NCBI RefSeq assembly: GCF_025353885.1
Contig: NZ_JANXNX010000005.1
Span: 1 to 64,000 of the forward strand
DNA length: 64,000 nucleotides
Source of the DNA: Sphingomonas sp.
GTDB taxonomy: Bacteria; Pseudomonadota; Alphaproteobacteria; Sphingomonadales; Sphingomonadaceae
Reading direction: 5' to 3'
The notes under the pieces are model-generated. The model did not search any database. It worked only from the letters and a program-made list of their open reading frames with translations, and was not told where the DNA came from. Of this stretch, positions 1 to 8,530 are shown in pieces. The translations under genes and the position numbers were made by a program. Each line of letters starts with the position of its first letter. The first letter of the stretch is position 1.

Positions 1-1
1 G

Positions 2-121
2 GGTTGGACCCGCGTCGTGACGCGCACCGACGACAGCCGCTTGGCGCGCATCGACTTTGCCGTCGTCGACGATGTTGGACGCCCAAGCGGCGCGCTCTCA
101 CTGGCAAGGCCCGTCCAGTGA
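2..121 (+). CDS. gspI: Type II secretion minor pseudopilin GspI, C-terminal end (partial)
   Basis: Frame 2 reads an open C-terminal tail (ending ...SGALSLARPVQ, TGA at 119-121) that runs in from outside the window. Its position directly before gspJ, with a 4-bp GTGA overlap, and its minor-pseudopilin-like end (LARIDFAVVDD) identify it as the end of GspI. GspI forms the pseudopilus tip complex with GspJ, GspK and GspH in the periplasm. Only about 39 residues are visible, so the assignment rests mainly on synteny with the complete gspJKLMN genes that follow. Confidence 0.7.
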   Translation, partial: GWTRVVTRTDDSRLARIDFAVVDDVGRPSGALSLARPVQ

Positions 122-822
122 GTCTCGACCACTCCGCCGAAAACGGCTTCACGCCCCTTCGGCGCTCCGCCGAAAACGGCTTCACGCCCCTTCGGCGCTC
201 CGCCGAAAACGGCTTCACGCCCCTTCGGCGCTCCGCCGAAAACGGCTTCACGCTAGTCGAACTGATGGTCTCGCTCTTCATTTTCGGTCTGCTCGCCGCC
301 GCGGGGGTATCGTTGCTGACTTTCAGCGTCCGCGCGCAAGCGTCGGCGACAGCGCGGCTGGATGAAATTGCGCAGGACCGTCGCCTGTCCGCATTGCTGA
401 CCAGCGACCTGGCCCAGGCGCTCCCCCGCATCGCTCGAACCGCCGATGGCGACGCGGTGCGCGCCTTCGAAGGCTCCGATGGCCGGGAGGACGGCCTGTT
501 GATGGGCTATGTGCGGGCAGGCTGGAGCAATCCCGACGGCGGCGCGCGGGCGGGTATCCAGCGCGTCGATATCGTGGTGGACAAGGGCCGACTGGAGCGC
601 CGCGCCTATGCCATGGTCGACGGAACCATCCCGGCCAACATCATGGTGCTGGCGACGGATGTGGAATCGGTCGGGGTGCGATACCGCGAAAAGATCGACT
701 GGCGGACGAAATGGGACACGACGCGTCTCGACCTGCTGCCCCGTGCCGTCGAATTGACGATAAAGCGCCGAAACCGTGCGGCGCTGCTGACGGCTTTTCT
801 TGTCGGCACACCCTATCCATGA
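118..822 (+). CDS. gspJ: Type II secretion minor pseudopilin GspJ with a repeated leader
   Basis: GspJ is a pseudopilus-tip component processed by the GspO prepilin peptidase. The canonical cleavage/methylation site is G43|FTLVELMV followed by a hydrophobic helix (SLFIFGLLAAAGVSLLTF). The GTG at 118 overlaps the gspI stop (GTGA) and is the best start, giving 234 aa. The leader is abnormal: the unit SAENGFTPLRR occurs three times before the true SAENGFTLVEL site, encoded by 33-bp tandem repeats, so the leader is about 43 residues instead of the usual 6-15. The last codons overlap gspK (ATGA). The body from the helix onward looks like a normal GspJ. Confidence 0.9.
   Translation: MSLDHSAENGFTPLRRSAENGFTPLRRSAENGFTPLRRSAENGFTLVELMVSLFIFGLLAAAGVSLLTFSVRAQASATARLDEIAQDRRLSALLTSDLAQALPRIARTADGDAVRAFEGSDGREDGLLMGYVRAGWSNPDGGARAGIQRVDIVVDKGRLERRAYAMVDGTIPANIMVLATDVESVGVRYREKIDWRTKWDTTRLDLLPRAVELTIKRRNRAALLTAFLVGTPYP
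132..252 (+). repeat. 33-bp tandem repeat, 3 full copies plus 22 bp
   Basis: Three identical 33-bp units (132-164, 165-197, 198-230) beginning CTCCGCCGAAAACGG are followed by a 22-bp partial copy (231-252) that merges into the native gspJ sequence. The period is a multiple of three, so the copies stay in frame and each encodes a G-F-T prepilin-like motif. Confidence 0.95.
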
Positions 823-1799
823 TCAGGCTTCCCCCGCCGAGAGAGGAGGGTGCCGCGCTGCTATCGGTCCTGCTGTTGGTGGCGATCATCGCGGTCCTGG
901 CGGCGGCGAGCCTCCAGAAGCTGAAACTTGCCACGCATCTGGCGGGCAATGGTATCGCGATCGACCAGGCGCGCGCTTACGCCCTGTCCGCAGAGGCGGT
1001 CGCCCTGTTCAGGATCGGCGACTTGTTGCAACGCGATGCTGCCCGGACCACGCTCGAGGGTAACTGGGCTAATAGGGACGTCAGCGTTCCCATCGACAAG
1101 GGAATCGCCGCGGCCCGGATTACCGACGGCGGCAACTGCTTCAACATCAATTCACTGGTCGGGACGCCGATCAACACCGGCTATGTCGTCCGACCCGAGG
1201 CCGTATTGCAATTCGCCCGCCTGATGCAATTGCTCGACGTGCCGGGCGCTGATGCGCGGCGGGTCGCAATCGCCGCCGCCGACTGGATCGACAGCGATAC
1301 GGCACCGCTGCCGGGCGGGGCGGAGGACGACGCCTATGCCAATGCCGATCTGCCCTATCGAACGGGCAACACATTGATGGCCGACCCGAGCGAGCTGCGC
1401 GCGGTTGCCGGGGTCACCCCCGCGCTCTACACCCGCGTCAGACCCTTTCTCTGCACGCATCCGGTGGCCGACCTGTCTCCAGTCAATATCAACACGCTGT
1501 TGCCCGACCAGGCTCCGTTGCTGGCGATGCTGGTGCCCGGTCTGGACCTTGCGCGGGCGCGGGCGCTGATCGATGCGCGCCCGGCCAAGGGATATGACAC
1601 GCTTTCGTCCTTTTGGGATAGACCGGGATTGATGGGGACGCCGGAGTTCGCAAAGCAACAGGTGCGGCTAAAGACGCGGTGGTTCGGGCTGCACCTGCTT
1701 ATCGAACTGGAAGGTGCCGAGCTTGAGGAAAACGCGCTGATCGATGCTGCGCTCCAGCCCGCCAAGCTGGTCAGTCGCAGCTATGGGGCGGCAACATGA
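819..1799 (+). CDS. gspK: Type II secretion minor pseudopilin GspK
   Basis: This 326-aa protein starts at ATG 819, which overlaps the gspJ stop (ATGA). A short leader ends in EEG|AALLSVLLLVAIIAVLAA, a prepilin-peptidase site followed by the N-terminal helix. GspK caps the pseudopilus; family members have a large C-terminal alpha domain inserted in the pilin fold, and the length here fits that. Segments such as CFNINSL and PVNINTL match the two SAM-like repeats of the family. It overlaps gspL by 4 bp. Co-translation within the gsp operon is likely. Confidence 0.88.
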   Translation: MIRLPPPREEGAALLSVLLLVAIIAVLAAASLQKLKLATHLAGNGIAIDQARAYALSAEAVALFRIGDLLQRDAARTTLEGNWANRDVSVPIDKGIAAARITDGGNCFNINSLVGTPINTGYVVRPEAVLQFARLMQLLDVPGADARRVAIAAADWIDSDTAPLPGGAEDDAYANADLPYRTGNTLMADPSELRAVAGVTPALYTRVRPFLCTHPVADLSPVNINTLLPDQAPLLAMLVPGLDLARARALIDARPAKGYDTLSSFWDRPGLMGTPEFAKQQVRLKTRWFGLHLLIELEGAELEENALIDAALQPAKLVSRSYGAAT

Positions 1800-2872
1800 C
1801 GGCGTCCACATGCGTTGTATTTGTCGGTCATCCCCCACGATGGGCGCTGATCGACGATGGCCTGATCGTCGACCGTGGGGACGGATTTCCCAATGTCGGA
1901 GAGGGCGCGGGTCTGGTCGTCGTCATTCCCGCGACCGACGTCGTCGTTCACCAGCTTGCGCTGCCCGAACTGACCGATGCCCAGGCGCGCGGCGCGGCGC
2001 GGATCGCGGTCGCGGAAAACAGCGTGTCGCCGATTGCGACCCTCCACGTGGCGGTCAGTGCCGACATCGACGGCCAGCGCACGGTCGTGGTAATCGATAC
2101 GCTGCTGATGCAGGACTATCTTGCCGCGTTCGTCGCCCTCGACCTCGATCCCGATGCGGTCATCGCCGCACCACTGGTCCTGCCTCGCCCAGAGGTCGGC
2201 TTTGTGACGGCGGACATTGGCGGTGAACGTCTGATCCGGGGTCGCGATGGCGCTTTTGCCGATGATCCGGTGCTGACGCCATTGCTGACGGGCGGACAGA
2301 TGGTGACACTCGACCAAGGGCAGGCCGATCAGGCGTTGATCGCTGCCGTCGCTGCGCCCGAAGTCGATCTGCGACAGGGTGGCTTTGGGCGCCGCCGTCG
2401 CTGGGCGGTCGATGCCGCGCGGCTGCGGCGGATCGGCTGGCTGGCGGCGGCGTGCCTCGCAACGCTGTTCGTAATCCCCGTTGTCGACCTGCTGCACCTG
2501 AACGCCGCCGCCCGCCGCATCGAACTGCAGAATGTCGCGATCGCGCTGGCCGCACTGCCGCCGGGCACCGTTGTCGTCGATCCGCTGGTACAACTCGACG
2601 AGCGGCTGGCCGCGGTTGGCGGGGCAGGGGGCGGCTTTTTGCCACTTGCGGGCGCGGTCGTGTCGGCCGCCAGCAAGACGGCCGACGTCGAGCTGGGCAC
2701 CATGAACTTCGATAGCGAAGGCGGGCTTCGGGTGAATGCTCATGCAACGGGGATGGCCGACCTGGCGGCGTTCGAGGCGCGGATGGTGGCGGCAGGGCTG
2801 GTCGTCACGCCGACGCCGACCGTCGCAGGCATGGGTCGCCCGGCACGTGATTTTGTAGTGCGCGCGCGGTGA
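1796..2872 (+). CDS. gspL: Type II secretion inner-membrane protein GspL
   Basis: GspL links the cytoplasmic GspE ATPase to the periplasmic assembly platform. The 358-aa product has a long cytoplasmic actin-like region (residues about 1-210), a basic stretch (GRRRRW), one transmembrane segment at about 215-235 (WLAAACLATLFVIPVVDLL) and a ferredoxin-like periplasmic C-terminus. The ATG start overlaps gspK by 4 bp, and the stop overlaps the GTG of gspM. Sequence conservation in GspL is low, so the call leans on architecture and operon position. Confidence 0.82.
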   Translation: MTASTCVVFVGHPPRWALIDDGLIVDRGDGFPNVGEGAGLVVVIPATDVVVHQLALPELTDAQARGAARIAVAENSVSPIATLHVAVSADIDGQRTVVVIDTLLMQDYLAAFVALDLDPDAVIAAPLVLPRPEVGFVTADIGGERLIRGRDGAFADDPVLTPLLTGGQMVTLDQGQADQALIAAVAAPEVDLRQGGFGRRRRWAVDAARLRRIGWLAAACLATLFVIPVVDLLHLNAAARRIELQNVAIALAALPPGTVVVDPLVQLDERLAAVGGAGGGFLPLAGAVVSAASKTADVELGTMNFDSEGGLRVNAHATGMADLAAFEARMVAAGLVVTPTPTVAGMGRPARDFVVRAR

Positions 2873-3348
2873 TCGACCGGCTCCGCGACGAATGGGCACG
2901 GCGCAATGCGCGCGAGCAACGATTGCTGGCGGTCATGTTTGCGCTGCTCGCCGCCGTGATCCTGTGGTTCGGGATCGTCACCCCACTGAAGAACGCGCGG
3001 CTGGCGGCGCAGGCGCGGCTGGATGCCGCCACGGTCATCGCCGGGCAGGTTTCTGCGCGCGCCGATGCCCTGCGCCGTTCTGCGCGCGCGGTGCCCGCCC
3101 CGCTCGAGGCGTCTCTCGTAGTCGCGGTCGGCAGCACCGCGACCGAGGCCGGCTTCACCCCCACACGCCTCGATCCGCAGGGGGAGGACCGCGTTGTAAT
3201 CGCGATTTCATCGGCCCGCAGCATCGCGCTGTTCGCGTGGCTCGATGGGTTGGCCAGGCGTGGGGTATTTGCCGAAAGGATTGCGCTCCGCCCGAACAGC
3301 GACGGAACCGTCAGTTGCGAAGCGACGTTGCGGTTGCGCCGCCGGTGA
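2869..3348 (+). CDS. gspM: Type II secretion protein GspM
   Basis: The product is a 159-aa bitopic protein: a short basic cytoplasmic N-terminus, one membrane helix (residues about 20-38, LLAVMFALLAAVILWFGIV) and a periplasmic ferredoxin-like domain. GspM pairs with GspL in the inner-membrane platform. The start is GTG overlapping the gspL stop (GTGA). The order L-M-N and the size match the family; no catalytic motif is expected. Confidence 0.82.
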   Translation: MIDRLRDEWARRNAREQRLLAVMFALLAAVILWFGIVTPLKNARLAAQARLDAATVIAGQVSARADALRRSARAVPAPLEASLVVAVGSTATEAGFTPTRLDPQGEDRVVIAISSARSIALFAWLDGLARRGVFAERIALRPNSDGTVSCEATLRLRRR

Positions 3349-4040
3349 GCCGCGCCCGTGCCCTTGGCGTGTTCGCGGCAACGCTGCTGGTCATGCTTGT
3401 GCTGCTCTGTCCGCTCGGGGCGGGGGTTGCGCTGACAGGGCTGGGCCAGTTGGGCCTGTCCGCGCGGGCGGCGACGGGGACGATGTGGTCTGGATCGCTC
3501 GCCGATGCGCGGCTTGGGCCAGTTCCGCTCGGCGATGTTGACGTGGCGCTCCGCCCTTTGCCCCTGCTGGCCGGTCGCATCGAATTGGGCGTGACCGGCG
3601 TGTCGGGCACCGGTCGCCTGATCGCCAGTTCGGGCAGTCTGGGCATCGGCAAGGTCACGGCAAAGCTGTCACTGGCCCAGGCGTTTGCGCCGCTGCCGCT
3701 CGATCTGATCGATCTCGACGAGGTCACTGTCCGCTTCGTGGGTCTGCGGTGCGACAGCGCAGAGGGCCGGGTCCGCGCCACCTTCACCGGCGATGTTGGC
3801 GGCCTCGACTTGTCGTCGGGCCTCAGCGGCGCTGCGCGCTGCGATGGCGGCGAACTGCTGCTACCCCTGGCCAGCCAGTCGGGGACGCAGCGCCTGTCGC
3901 TCCATGTGGCTGGCGATGGTGGTTGGCGCGCGGTGCTGACAGTGCGGGTCGCTGACCCCGCGATGGCCGAAAAACTCGCCGCCGCCGGGTTTCGCGCGAT
4001 CGCGGGTGGCTATGTCTTGCGCCTGTCGGGCAAGGTGTGA
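3345..4040 (+). CDS. gspN: Type II secretion protein GspN
   Basis: The protein has 231 aa with an N-terminal signal-anchor (ALGVFAATLLVMLVLLCPLG) and a periplasmic beta-rich domain. GspN is an accessory type II secretion protein found at the end of gsp operons in some proteobacteria. The GTG start overlaps the gspM stop by 4 bp, and motifs such as GTMWSGSLADARLG are typical of the family. It ends the operon: the next gene is tRNA-His, 55 bp away. Confidence 0.8.
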   Translation: MSRARALGVFAATLLVMLVLLCPLGAGVALTGLGQLGLSARAATGTMWSGSLADARLGPVPLGDVDVALRPLPLLAGRIELGVTGVSGTGRLIASSGSLGIGKVTAKLSLAQAFAPLPLDLIDLDEVTVRFVGLRCDSAEGRVRATFTGDVGGLDLSSGLSGAARCDGGELLLPLASQSGTQRLSLHVAGDGGWRAVLTVRVADPAMAEKLAAAGFRAIAGGYVLRLSGKV

Positions 4041-4095
4041 CTTGACGTTCCGCCACCCTCGCGCGTACTGCGGCGACCGCGTCAACGCGCCTTAT

Positions 4096-4173
4096 GGCGA
4101 TCGTAGCTCAATTGGTTAGAGCGCCGGTTTGTGGTACCGGAGGTTGCGGGTTCAATCCCCGTCGATCGCCCCA
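4096..4173 (+). tRNA. tRNA-His (GTG anticodon)
   Basis: The cloverleaf starts with the His-specific extra G(-1) at 4096, with acceptor stem 4097-4103 pairing 4163-4169. The D arm is AGCTCAATTGGTTAGAGC. The anticodon stem CCGGT/ACCGG has loop TTGTGGT, giving anticodon GTG. The T arm is GCGGGTTCAATCCCCGT, the discriminator is C at 4170 opposite G(-1), and CCA is genomically encoded at 4171-4173. Confidence 0.97.
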
Positions 4174-4201
4174 TTCTTAAACAATATCAGAAAGTTACAC
4201 C

Positions 4202-5254
4202 ATGGTCGCCGTTTGGGATTTGGCTGATTTCGACGATCATGAAGGCGTCCACCTGTTCCGCGACCGCGACAGTGGCCTGACCGCGATCATCGCCATCCAT
4301 TCGACCGCACTTGGGCCGGCGGCGGGCGGCACGCGGCTGTGGCATTATCCCGATCGCGCCGATGCCGTCACCGATGCGCTGCGCCTGTCGCGCGGCATGA
4401 GCTACAAGAACGCGATGGCCGGGCTGCCGATGGGCGGTGGCAAGGCGGTCATCTTGGCCGACGAGCAGGTCGCCAAGACCCCTGCCATGATCGCTGCGTT
4501 CGGTCGCGCGATCGAATCGCTCGGTGGCCAATATGTGACGGCAGAGGACGTCGGGATGAACGACGCCGATATGGTCGCGATTGCGCGCGAGACCCGTTAT
4601 GTTTCCGGCCTGCCCGTCGGCGGCAATGCAGCGGGCGGCGACCCCGGCCCATACACGGCGCACGGAGTTTATCTTGGCGTGAAGGCAGCGGCGCGCCATG
4701 CCTTGGGCAGCGACGACATGGCGGGGGTCCATGTGGCGGTTCAGGGCGTCGGCAGCGTGGGCGGGGGGCTGGCCCGCTTGCTGGCAAAGGACGGCGCGCG
4801 CCTGACCATCGCCGACGTGTCCCCCGGTCGTGCCAAGGCGCTGGCCGACGAACTGGGCGGCACAGCAGTCGCCGCCGCCGACATCCTGACCACGCCGGCC
4901 GATATCCTTAGCCCCTGTGCATTGGGTGCGATCCTCACGGCGCAAAGCATTGCCGCGCTGCGGGTGCAGGTCGTGGCAGGTGGCGCGAACAACCAGCTTG
5001 CGACCCCCGATGACGGCGATCGGCTCCACGCGCGGGGGATATTGTTCGCACCCGACTATGTGATCAACGCGGGCGGCATCATCAATGTCGCGCTGGAATA
5101 TCTAGGGCAGGGCGACCGGACCGAGGTCGAAGCACGCGTGGCGCAAATCCCCACCCGGCTACAGACGATCTGGGCCGAAAGCGCGCGCACCGGGGACACT
5201 GCGGCACGCGTCGCGGACCGCATGGCGCAAGCCCTGATCGGTCGGAACCGCTAA
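4202..5254 (+). CDS. Leucine dehydrogenase-like amino acid dehydrogenase (Glu/Leu/Phe/Val family)
   Basis: This 350-aa NAD-dependent amino acid dehydrogenase of the Glu/Leu/Phe/Val family deaminates branched-chain amino acids to 2-oxo acids. The substrate-binding segment GPAAGGTRLW and the catalytic lysine motif MGGGKAVI are near residues 40-85. The Rossmann nucleotide-binding glycine motif VQGVGSVGGGLA lies around residue 180. The length equals that of leucine dehydrogenases rather than hexameric glutamate dehydrogenases (about 450). ATG 4202 is the only sensible start, 28 bp after tRNA-His. Exact substrate preference (Leu, Val or Phe) cannot be read from sequence. Confidence 0.85.
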   Translation: MVAVWDLADFDDHEGVHLFRDRDSGLTAIIAIHSTALGPAAGGTRLWHYPDRADAVTDALRLSRGMSYKNAMAGLPMGGGKAVILADEQVAKTPAMIAAFGRAIESLGGQYVTAEDVGMNDADMVAIARETRYVSGLPVGGNAAGGDPGPYTAHGVYLGVKAAARHALGSDDMAGVHVAVQGVGSVGGGLARLLAKDGARLTIADVSPGRAKALADELGGTAVAAADILTTPADILSPCALGAILTAQSIAALRVQVVAGGANNQLATPDDGDRLHARGILFAPDYVINAGGIINVALEYLGQGDRTEVEARVAQIPTRLQTIWAESARTGDTAARVADRMAQALIGRNR

Positions 5255-5333
5255 GCGGGGATGCGTGCCCCGTGCCGGGCTTCCGTCGAAGAACAATTTG
5301 CAGAATTCGGTCGGTTCGCTAGACGAAGCCTCG

Positions 5334-6050
5334 ATGCACGCCCTTGCCAATCCCACGCGGTTCCTTAAGCTTGCGCGACCGTTGACGGGCGTATGCGGTA
5401 TCGTCGGTATTCTGCTGGTTGCGCTGGGGTCCTATGGCGGGCTGTTCATCACCCCGCCCGACGCCCTGCAGGGTGAAACCGTCCGCATCCTTTATATCCA
5501 CGTGCCCGCCGCATGGCTCGGCATTGCCGGTTGGTCGAGCCTTGCGCTCGCCAGCATCGCGCAACTCGTATGGCGGCATCCGCTTGCCGGGGTCGCCGCC
5601 CGTGCCACTGCCCTCCCCGGCGCGGTATTCACCGCGATCTGCCTGGCCACGGGGTCGATCTGGGGTCGCCCGACATGGGGAACATGGTGGGAATGGGACG
5701 GACGAATGACATCGATGCTGGTCCTGCTGTTCCTTTATTTCGGCTATATCGCGCTTGCCGATGCAAGCGAGGAGCGCACCACCGTCAGCCAGGCCGCCGC
5801 GATTTTCGGCATCGTCGGCGCGGTCAACATTCCGGTCATCAAATATTCGGTCGTGTGGTGGAATTCGCTTCATCAGGGTGCGTCGATCACGCTGTCGGGG
5901 TCGAAGATTGCGTCCGAACTGCTGTGGCCGCTGGGACTGACCACGCTCGGCTTCACATTGCTGTTCGCGGCCATCGTGCTGATGCGGATGCGGACCATAT
6001 TGGCCGAAGCTAAGACCGAAGCACGCATGGCCCGGATGGCGCGCGCATGA
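5334..6050 (+). CDS. ccmC: Heme exporter/handling protein CcmC
   Basis: CcmC is a six-helix inner-membrane heme-handling protein that loads heme onto CcmE during System I cytochrome c maturation. The 238-aa protein carries the tryptophan-rich WWD motif WGTWWEWDGR at residues 115-124, a conserved periplasmic His56 (RILYIHV), and a second His in WWNSLHQGAS. ATG 5334 (MHALANPTRF) is preferred over an upstream in-frame start because family proteins begin here. It heads the ccmCDEFGH-ccmI run; ccmA and ccmB are not adjacent. Confidence 0.95.
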   Translation: MHALANPTRFLKLARPLTGVCGIVGILLVALGSYGGLFITPPDALQGETVRILYIHVPAAWLGIAGWSSLALASIAQLVWRHPLAGVAARATALPGAVFTAICLATGSIWGRPTWGTWWEWDGRMTSMLVLLFLYFGYIALADASEERTTVSQAAAIFGIVGAVNIPVIKYSVVWWNSLHQGASITLSGSKIASELLWPLGLTTLGFTLLFAAIVLMRMRTILAEAKTEARMARMARA

Positions 6051-6063
6051 AACAACCCCGCTC

Positions 6064-6180
6064 ATGAGCCAATGGGCGTTCGTGACGGTGGCCTATCTGG
6101 TCGCCCTCGGCGGCACTGCTGCGACCACACTTTGGACCTATGTCACGATGCGCCGCGCCGAACGGAAGGGCGACCGATGA
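6064..6180 (+). CDS. ccmD: Heme exporter protein CcmD
   Basis: A 38-aa ORF lies between ccmC and ccmE. It starts MSQWAFVTVAYLVALGG, has one membrane helix (residues about 4-26), and ends in a strongly basic cytoplasmic tail (MRRAERKGDR). Size, single helix and position are diagnostic of CcmD, which releases holo-CcmE from the CcmABC complex. The ATG is 13 bp after ccmC and the stop overlaps ccmE (ATGA). Confidence 0.9.
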   Translation: MSQWAFVTVAYLVALGGTAATTLWTYVTMRRAERKGDR

Positions 6181-6605
6181 AGGCCAAGCACCAGCGCCTG
6201 GTCCTCGCCATCGTCGCCGTCGTGGCACTGACCGGATCGAGCCTGCTGGCCATGTCGGCGCTGAAGGACCAGGCGAGCTATTTCTATGCGCCCGGCGACA
6301 TTGCGCGAAAGGGCGTGCCACCGGGTGCCATCCGGCTTGGCGGCATGATCCCGATGGGCGGCATCACCCACGCGTCCGATGGCGTCACCATCGACTTTAC
6401 CGTGCGCGACGAAACCGGCAGCGTCCCTGTCCGCTTTCGTGGCATCGTGCCCGCGCTGTTCAAGGAAGGCTCGGGCGTCGTCGCCGAGGGCAGCTTTGTC
6501 GGCAAGACCTTTGTCGCGACCAATCTGCTCGCCAAGCACGATGAAAATTACATGCCGCCGAAGGCCGCCGGTGCCGAACACGTGACGAAGACGCTGAAGG
6601 AATGA
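6177..6605 (+). CDS. ccmE: Periplasmic heme chaperone CcmE
   Basis: CcmE binds heme covalently in the periplasm and passes it to CcmF. The 142-aa protein has an N-terminal membrane anchor (residues 8-27) and an OB-fold domain. The heme-binding signature H121-D-E-N-Y125 sits in LLAKHDENYMPP. The ATG overlaps the ccmD stop, and the TGA overlaps the ccmF ATG. Confidence 0.96.
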   Translation: MKAKHQRLVLAIVAVVALTGSSLLAMSALKDQASYFYAPGDIARKGVPPGAIRLGGMIPMGGITHASDGVTIDFTVRDETGSVPVRFRGIVPALFKEGSGVVAEGSFVGKTFVATNLLAKHDENYMPPKAAGAEHVTKTLKE

Positions 6606-8530
6606 TTGCCGAAGCCGGTCTTGCCGCACTGTGGATCGCCGCAGCGCTTGCCCTGTTGCAATTCGTGCTGGGCACGATGGGGCTGAAGGACGAACGCGCC
6701 GACCTGCGCGCCGGGGTGCGTTCGGTGGCAGTCGTTCAGGGCCTGTTCGTGGCGCTGGCGTTCGGGCTGCTGATCCTGTGCTTCCTGCGGTCGGACATGT
6801 CGGTAAAGCTGGTCGTCGAAAATAGCCATTCGATGAAGCCATGGCTGTATAAATTTGCCGGGACCTGGGGCAATCACGAAGGGTCGATGCTGCTGTGGGT
6901 CGCGGTACTCGGCATCGCGGGCGCTGCGGTCGCGATCTTTGAACGGCGGCTCGACGAGGCAACTCTGGTCGCCACGCTCGCCGCACAGGCGCTGATCGCC
7001 TTCGGTTTCTATGCGTTCCTCCTATTTGCGTCGAACCCGTTTGCGCGCCTTAATCCGGCCCCGGTCGAGGGGCTCGGCCTGAACCCGCTGTTGCAGGATC
7101 CGGGCCTCGCCTTTCATCCGCCGACTTTGTATCTGGGCTATGTCGGCATGTCGATCGCGTTCAGTTTCGCGGTCGGCGCGCTGATCACGCGCAAGGTCGA
7201 TGCGGCATTTGCCCGGGCGATGCGGCCCTGGGTGCTGGGCGCATGGATTTTTCTGACGCTGGGGATCACGGCGGGCAGCTACTGGGCCTATTACGAGCTT
7301 GGCTGGGGCGGCTGGTGGTTCTGGGATCCGGTCGAGAACGCCTCGCTGATGCCGTGGCTTGCCGCCACCGCGCTGCTTCATTCGGTCACTGTGCTGGCCA
7401 CGCGCGACGGGCTGCGCGCGTGGACCGTCATGCTCGCGGTCGTTGCCTTTTCGATGAGCATGGTCGGCACCTTCCTGGTGCGGTCGGGCATCTTGACCAG
7501 CGTCCACAGTTTCGCCGTCGATCCGACACGCGGCAGTTTCATCCTTGCGCTGCTGTCGCTTTATATCGGCGGGGCACTGGCATTGTTCGCATTGCGCATC
7601 GGTACGGTGAAGGAAGGCAATCAGTTCGACCTGGTCAGTCGCGAGGGAGCGCTGGTCGCCAATAATCTGTTGCTCTCCGCAATTTTGGGTGTCGTCGTCA
7701 TCGGCACTTTGTATCCGCTGGCCGCAGAAGCCATTTCGGGCACGAAACTGTCGGTCGGTCCGCCCTATTTCAACGCGACCGCAGGGCCGATAGCGCTGGT
7801 GCTGGTGGTCGTCATGGCGCTCGGCCCGCTCACGCGCTGGCGGCGGGATACTCTGAAAGCGGTCGTCTCGCGGGTTGCGCTGCCCGTGCTGCTGGGCGCG
7901 CTGGCCTTGCTCGCCATGGCGGCTTTGGCACCGCCCATCGGTGTTTTGCCGTTCCTCGGTATCGTCCTGGCGATCGGTGTCGGTGCCGCCAGCCTGGCCC
8001 CCTTGTGGAAGCGCAACCTGCGCCGGACGCCGCTGTTCACTTATGGCATGGTGATGTCGCACCTCGGCATCGCAGTTGCGCTGGCCGGCATGTCGACCGA
8101 ACGCGCCTTTATCAAGGAAACTCTGGTCGCGGCGCGGATCGGCGACACGGCGAAGGTCGGTCCTTACAGTATCAAGTTCCTGGGGATCGAGCCGATTGCC
8201 GGACCCAACTGGACAGCGCTGGAGGCTACACTTCAGGCACAACGCGGCGACAACGCACCATTTACCATGAAGCCCCAGGCGCGGATGTTCTCGTCCCCGC
8301 CGACCGAAACCAGCGAAGCCGCCATTGCCACCCGCCTCGACGGCCAGCTTTACCTCGTGTTCGGTAAGGGCGACGGCACTGGGCGCTGGCAATTGCGGCT
8401 GTGGTGGAAACCGATGGTGACCCTGATCTGGCTGGGTGGCGCGATGATCGCGTTCGGTGGTTTTCTGTCGTTGATCGGCCGGATGCGGCGCGAATGGGGC
8501 CAGAACGACCGTCGGGCTTATGGGGTATGA
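6602..8530 (+). CDS. ccmF: Cytochrome c heme lyase subunit CcmF
   Basis: This large polytopic protein (642 aa) ligates heme to apocytochrome c together with CcmH and CcmI. The WWD heme-binding motif is clear (GWGGWWFWDPVENASLMPW, around residues 236-254), flanked by conserved periplasmic histidines, and the C-terminal periplasmic domain precedes the last helix. Length is normal for the family. It overlaps ccmE and ccmG by 4 bp each. Confidence 0.97.
   Translation: MIAEAGLAALWIAAALALLQFVLGTMGLKDERADLRAGVRSVAVVQGLFVALAFGLLILCFLRSDMSVKLVVENSHSMKPWLYKFAGTWGNHEGSMLLWVAVLGIAGAAVAIFERRLDEATLVATLAAQALIAFGFYAFLLFASNPFARLNPAPVEGLGLNPLLQDPGLAFHPPTLYLGYVGMSIAFSFAVGALITRKVDAAFARAMRPWVLGAWIFLTLGITAGSYWAYYELGWGGWWFWDPVENASLMPWLAATALLHSVTVLATRDGLRAWTVMLAVVAFSMSMVGTFLVRSGILTSVHSFAVDPTRGSFILALLSLYIGGALALFALRIGTVKEGNQFDLVSREGALVANNLLLSAILGVVVIGTLYPLAAEAISGTKLSVGPPYFNATAGPIALVLVVVMALGPLTRWRRDTLKAVVSRVALPVLLGALALLAMAALAPPIGVLPFLGIVLAIGVGAASLAPLWKRNLRRTPLFTYGMVMSHLGIAVALAGMSTERAFIKETLVAARIGDTAKVGPYSIKFLGIEPIAGPNWTALEATLQAQRGDNAPFTMKPQARMFSSPPTETSEAAIATRLDGQLYLVFGKGDGTGRWQLRLWWKPMVTLIWLGGAMIAFGGFLSLIGRMRREWGQNDRRAYGV

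Noticed and set aside
132-252. CRISPR-like array in gspJ
   Set aside because: The repeats are contiguous with no spacers and stay in the gspJ frame.
7022-8392. 456-aa minus-strand ORF opposite ccmF
   Set aside because: His/Arg/Gln-rich composition with no motifs; it is a shadow of the CcmF membrane protein.
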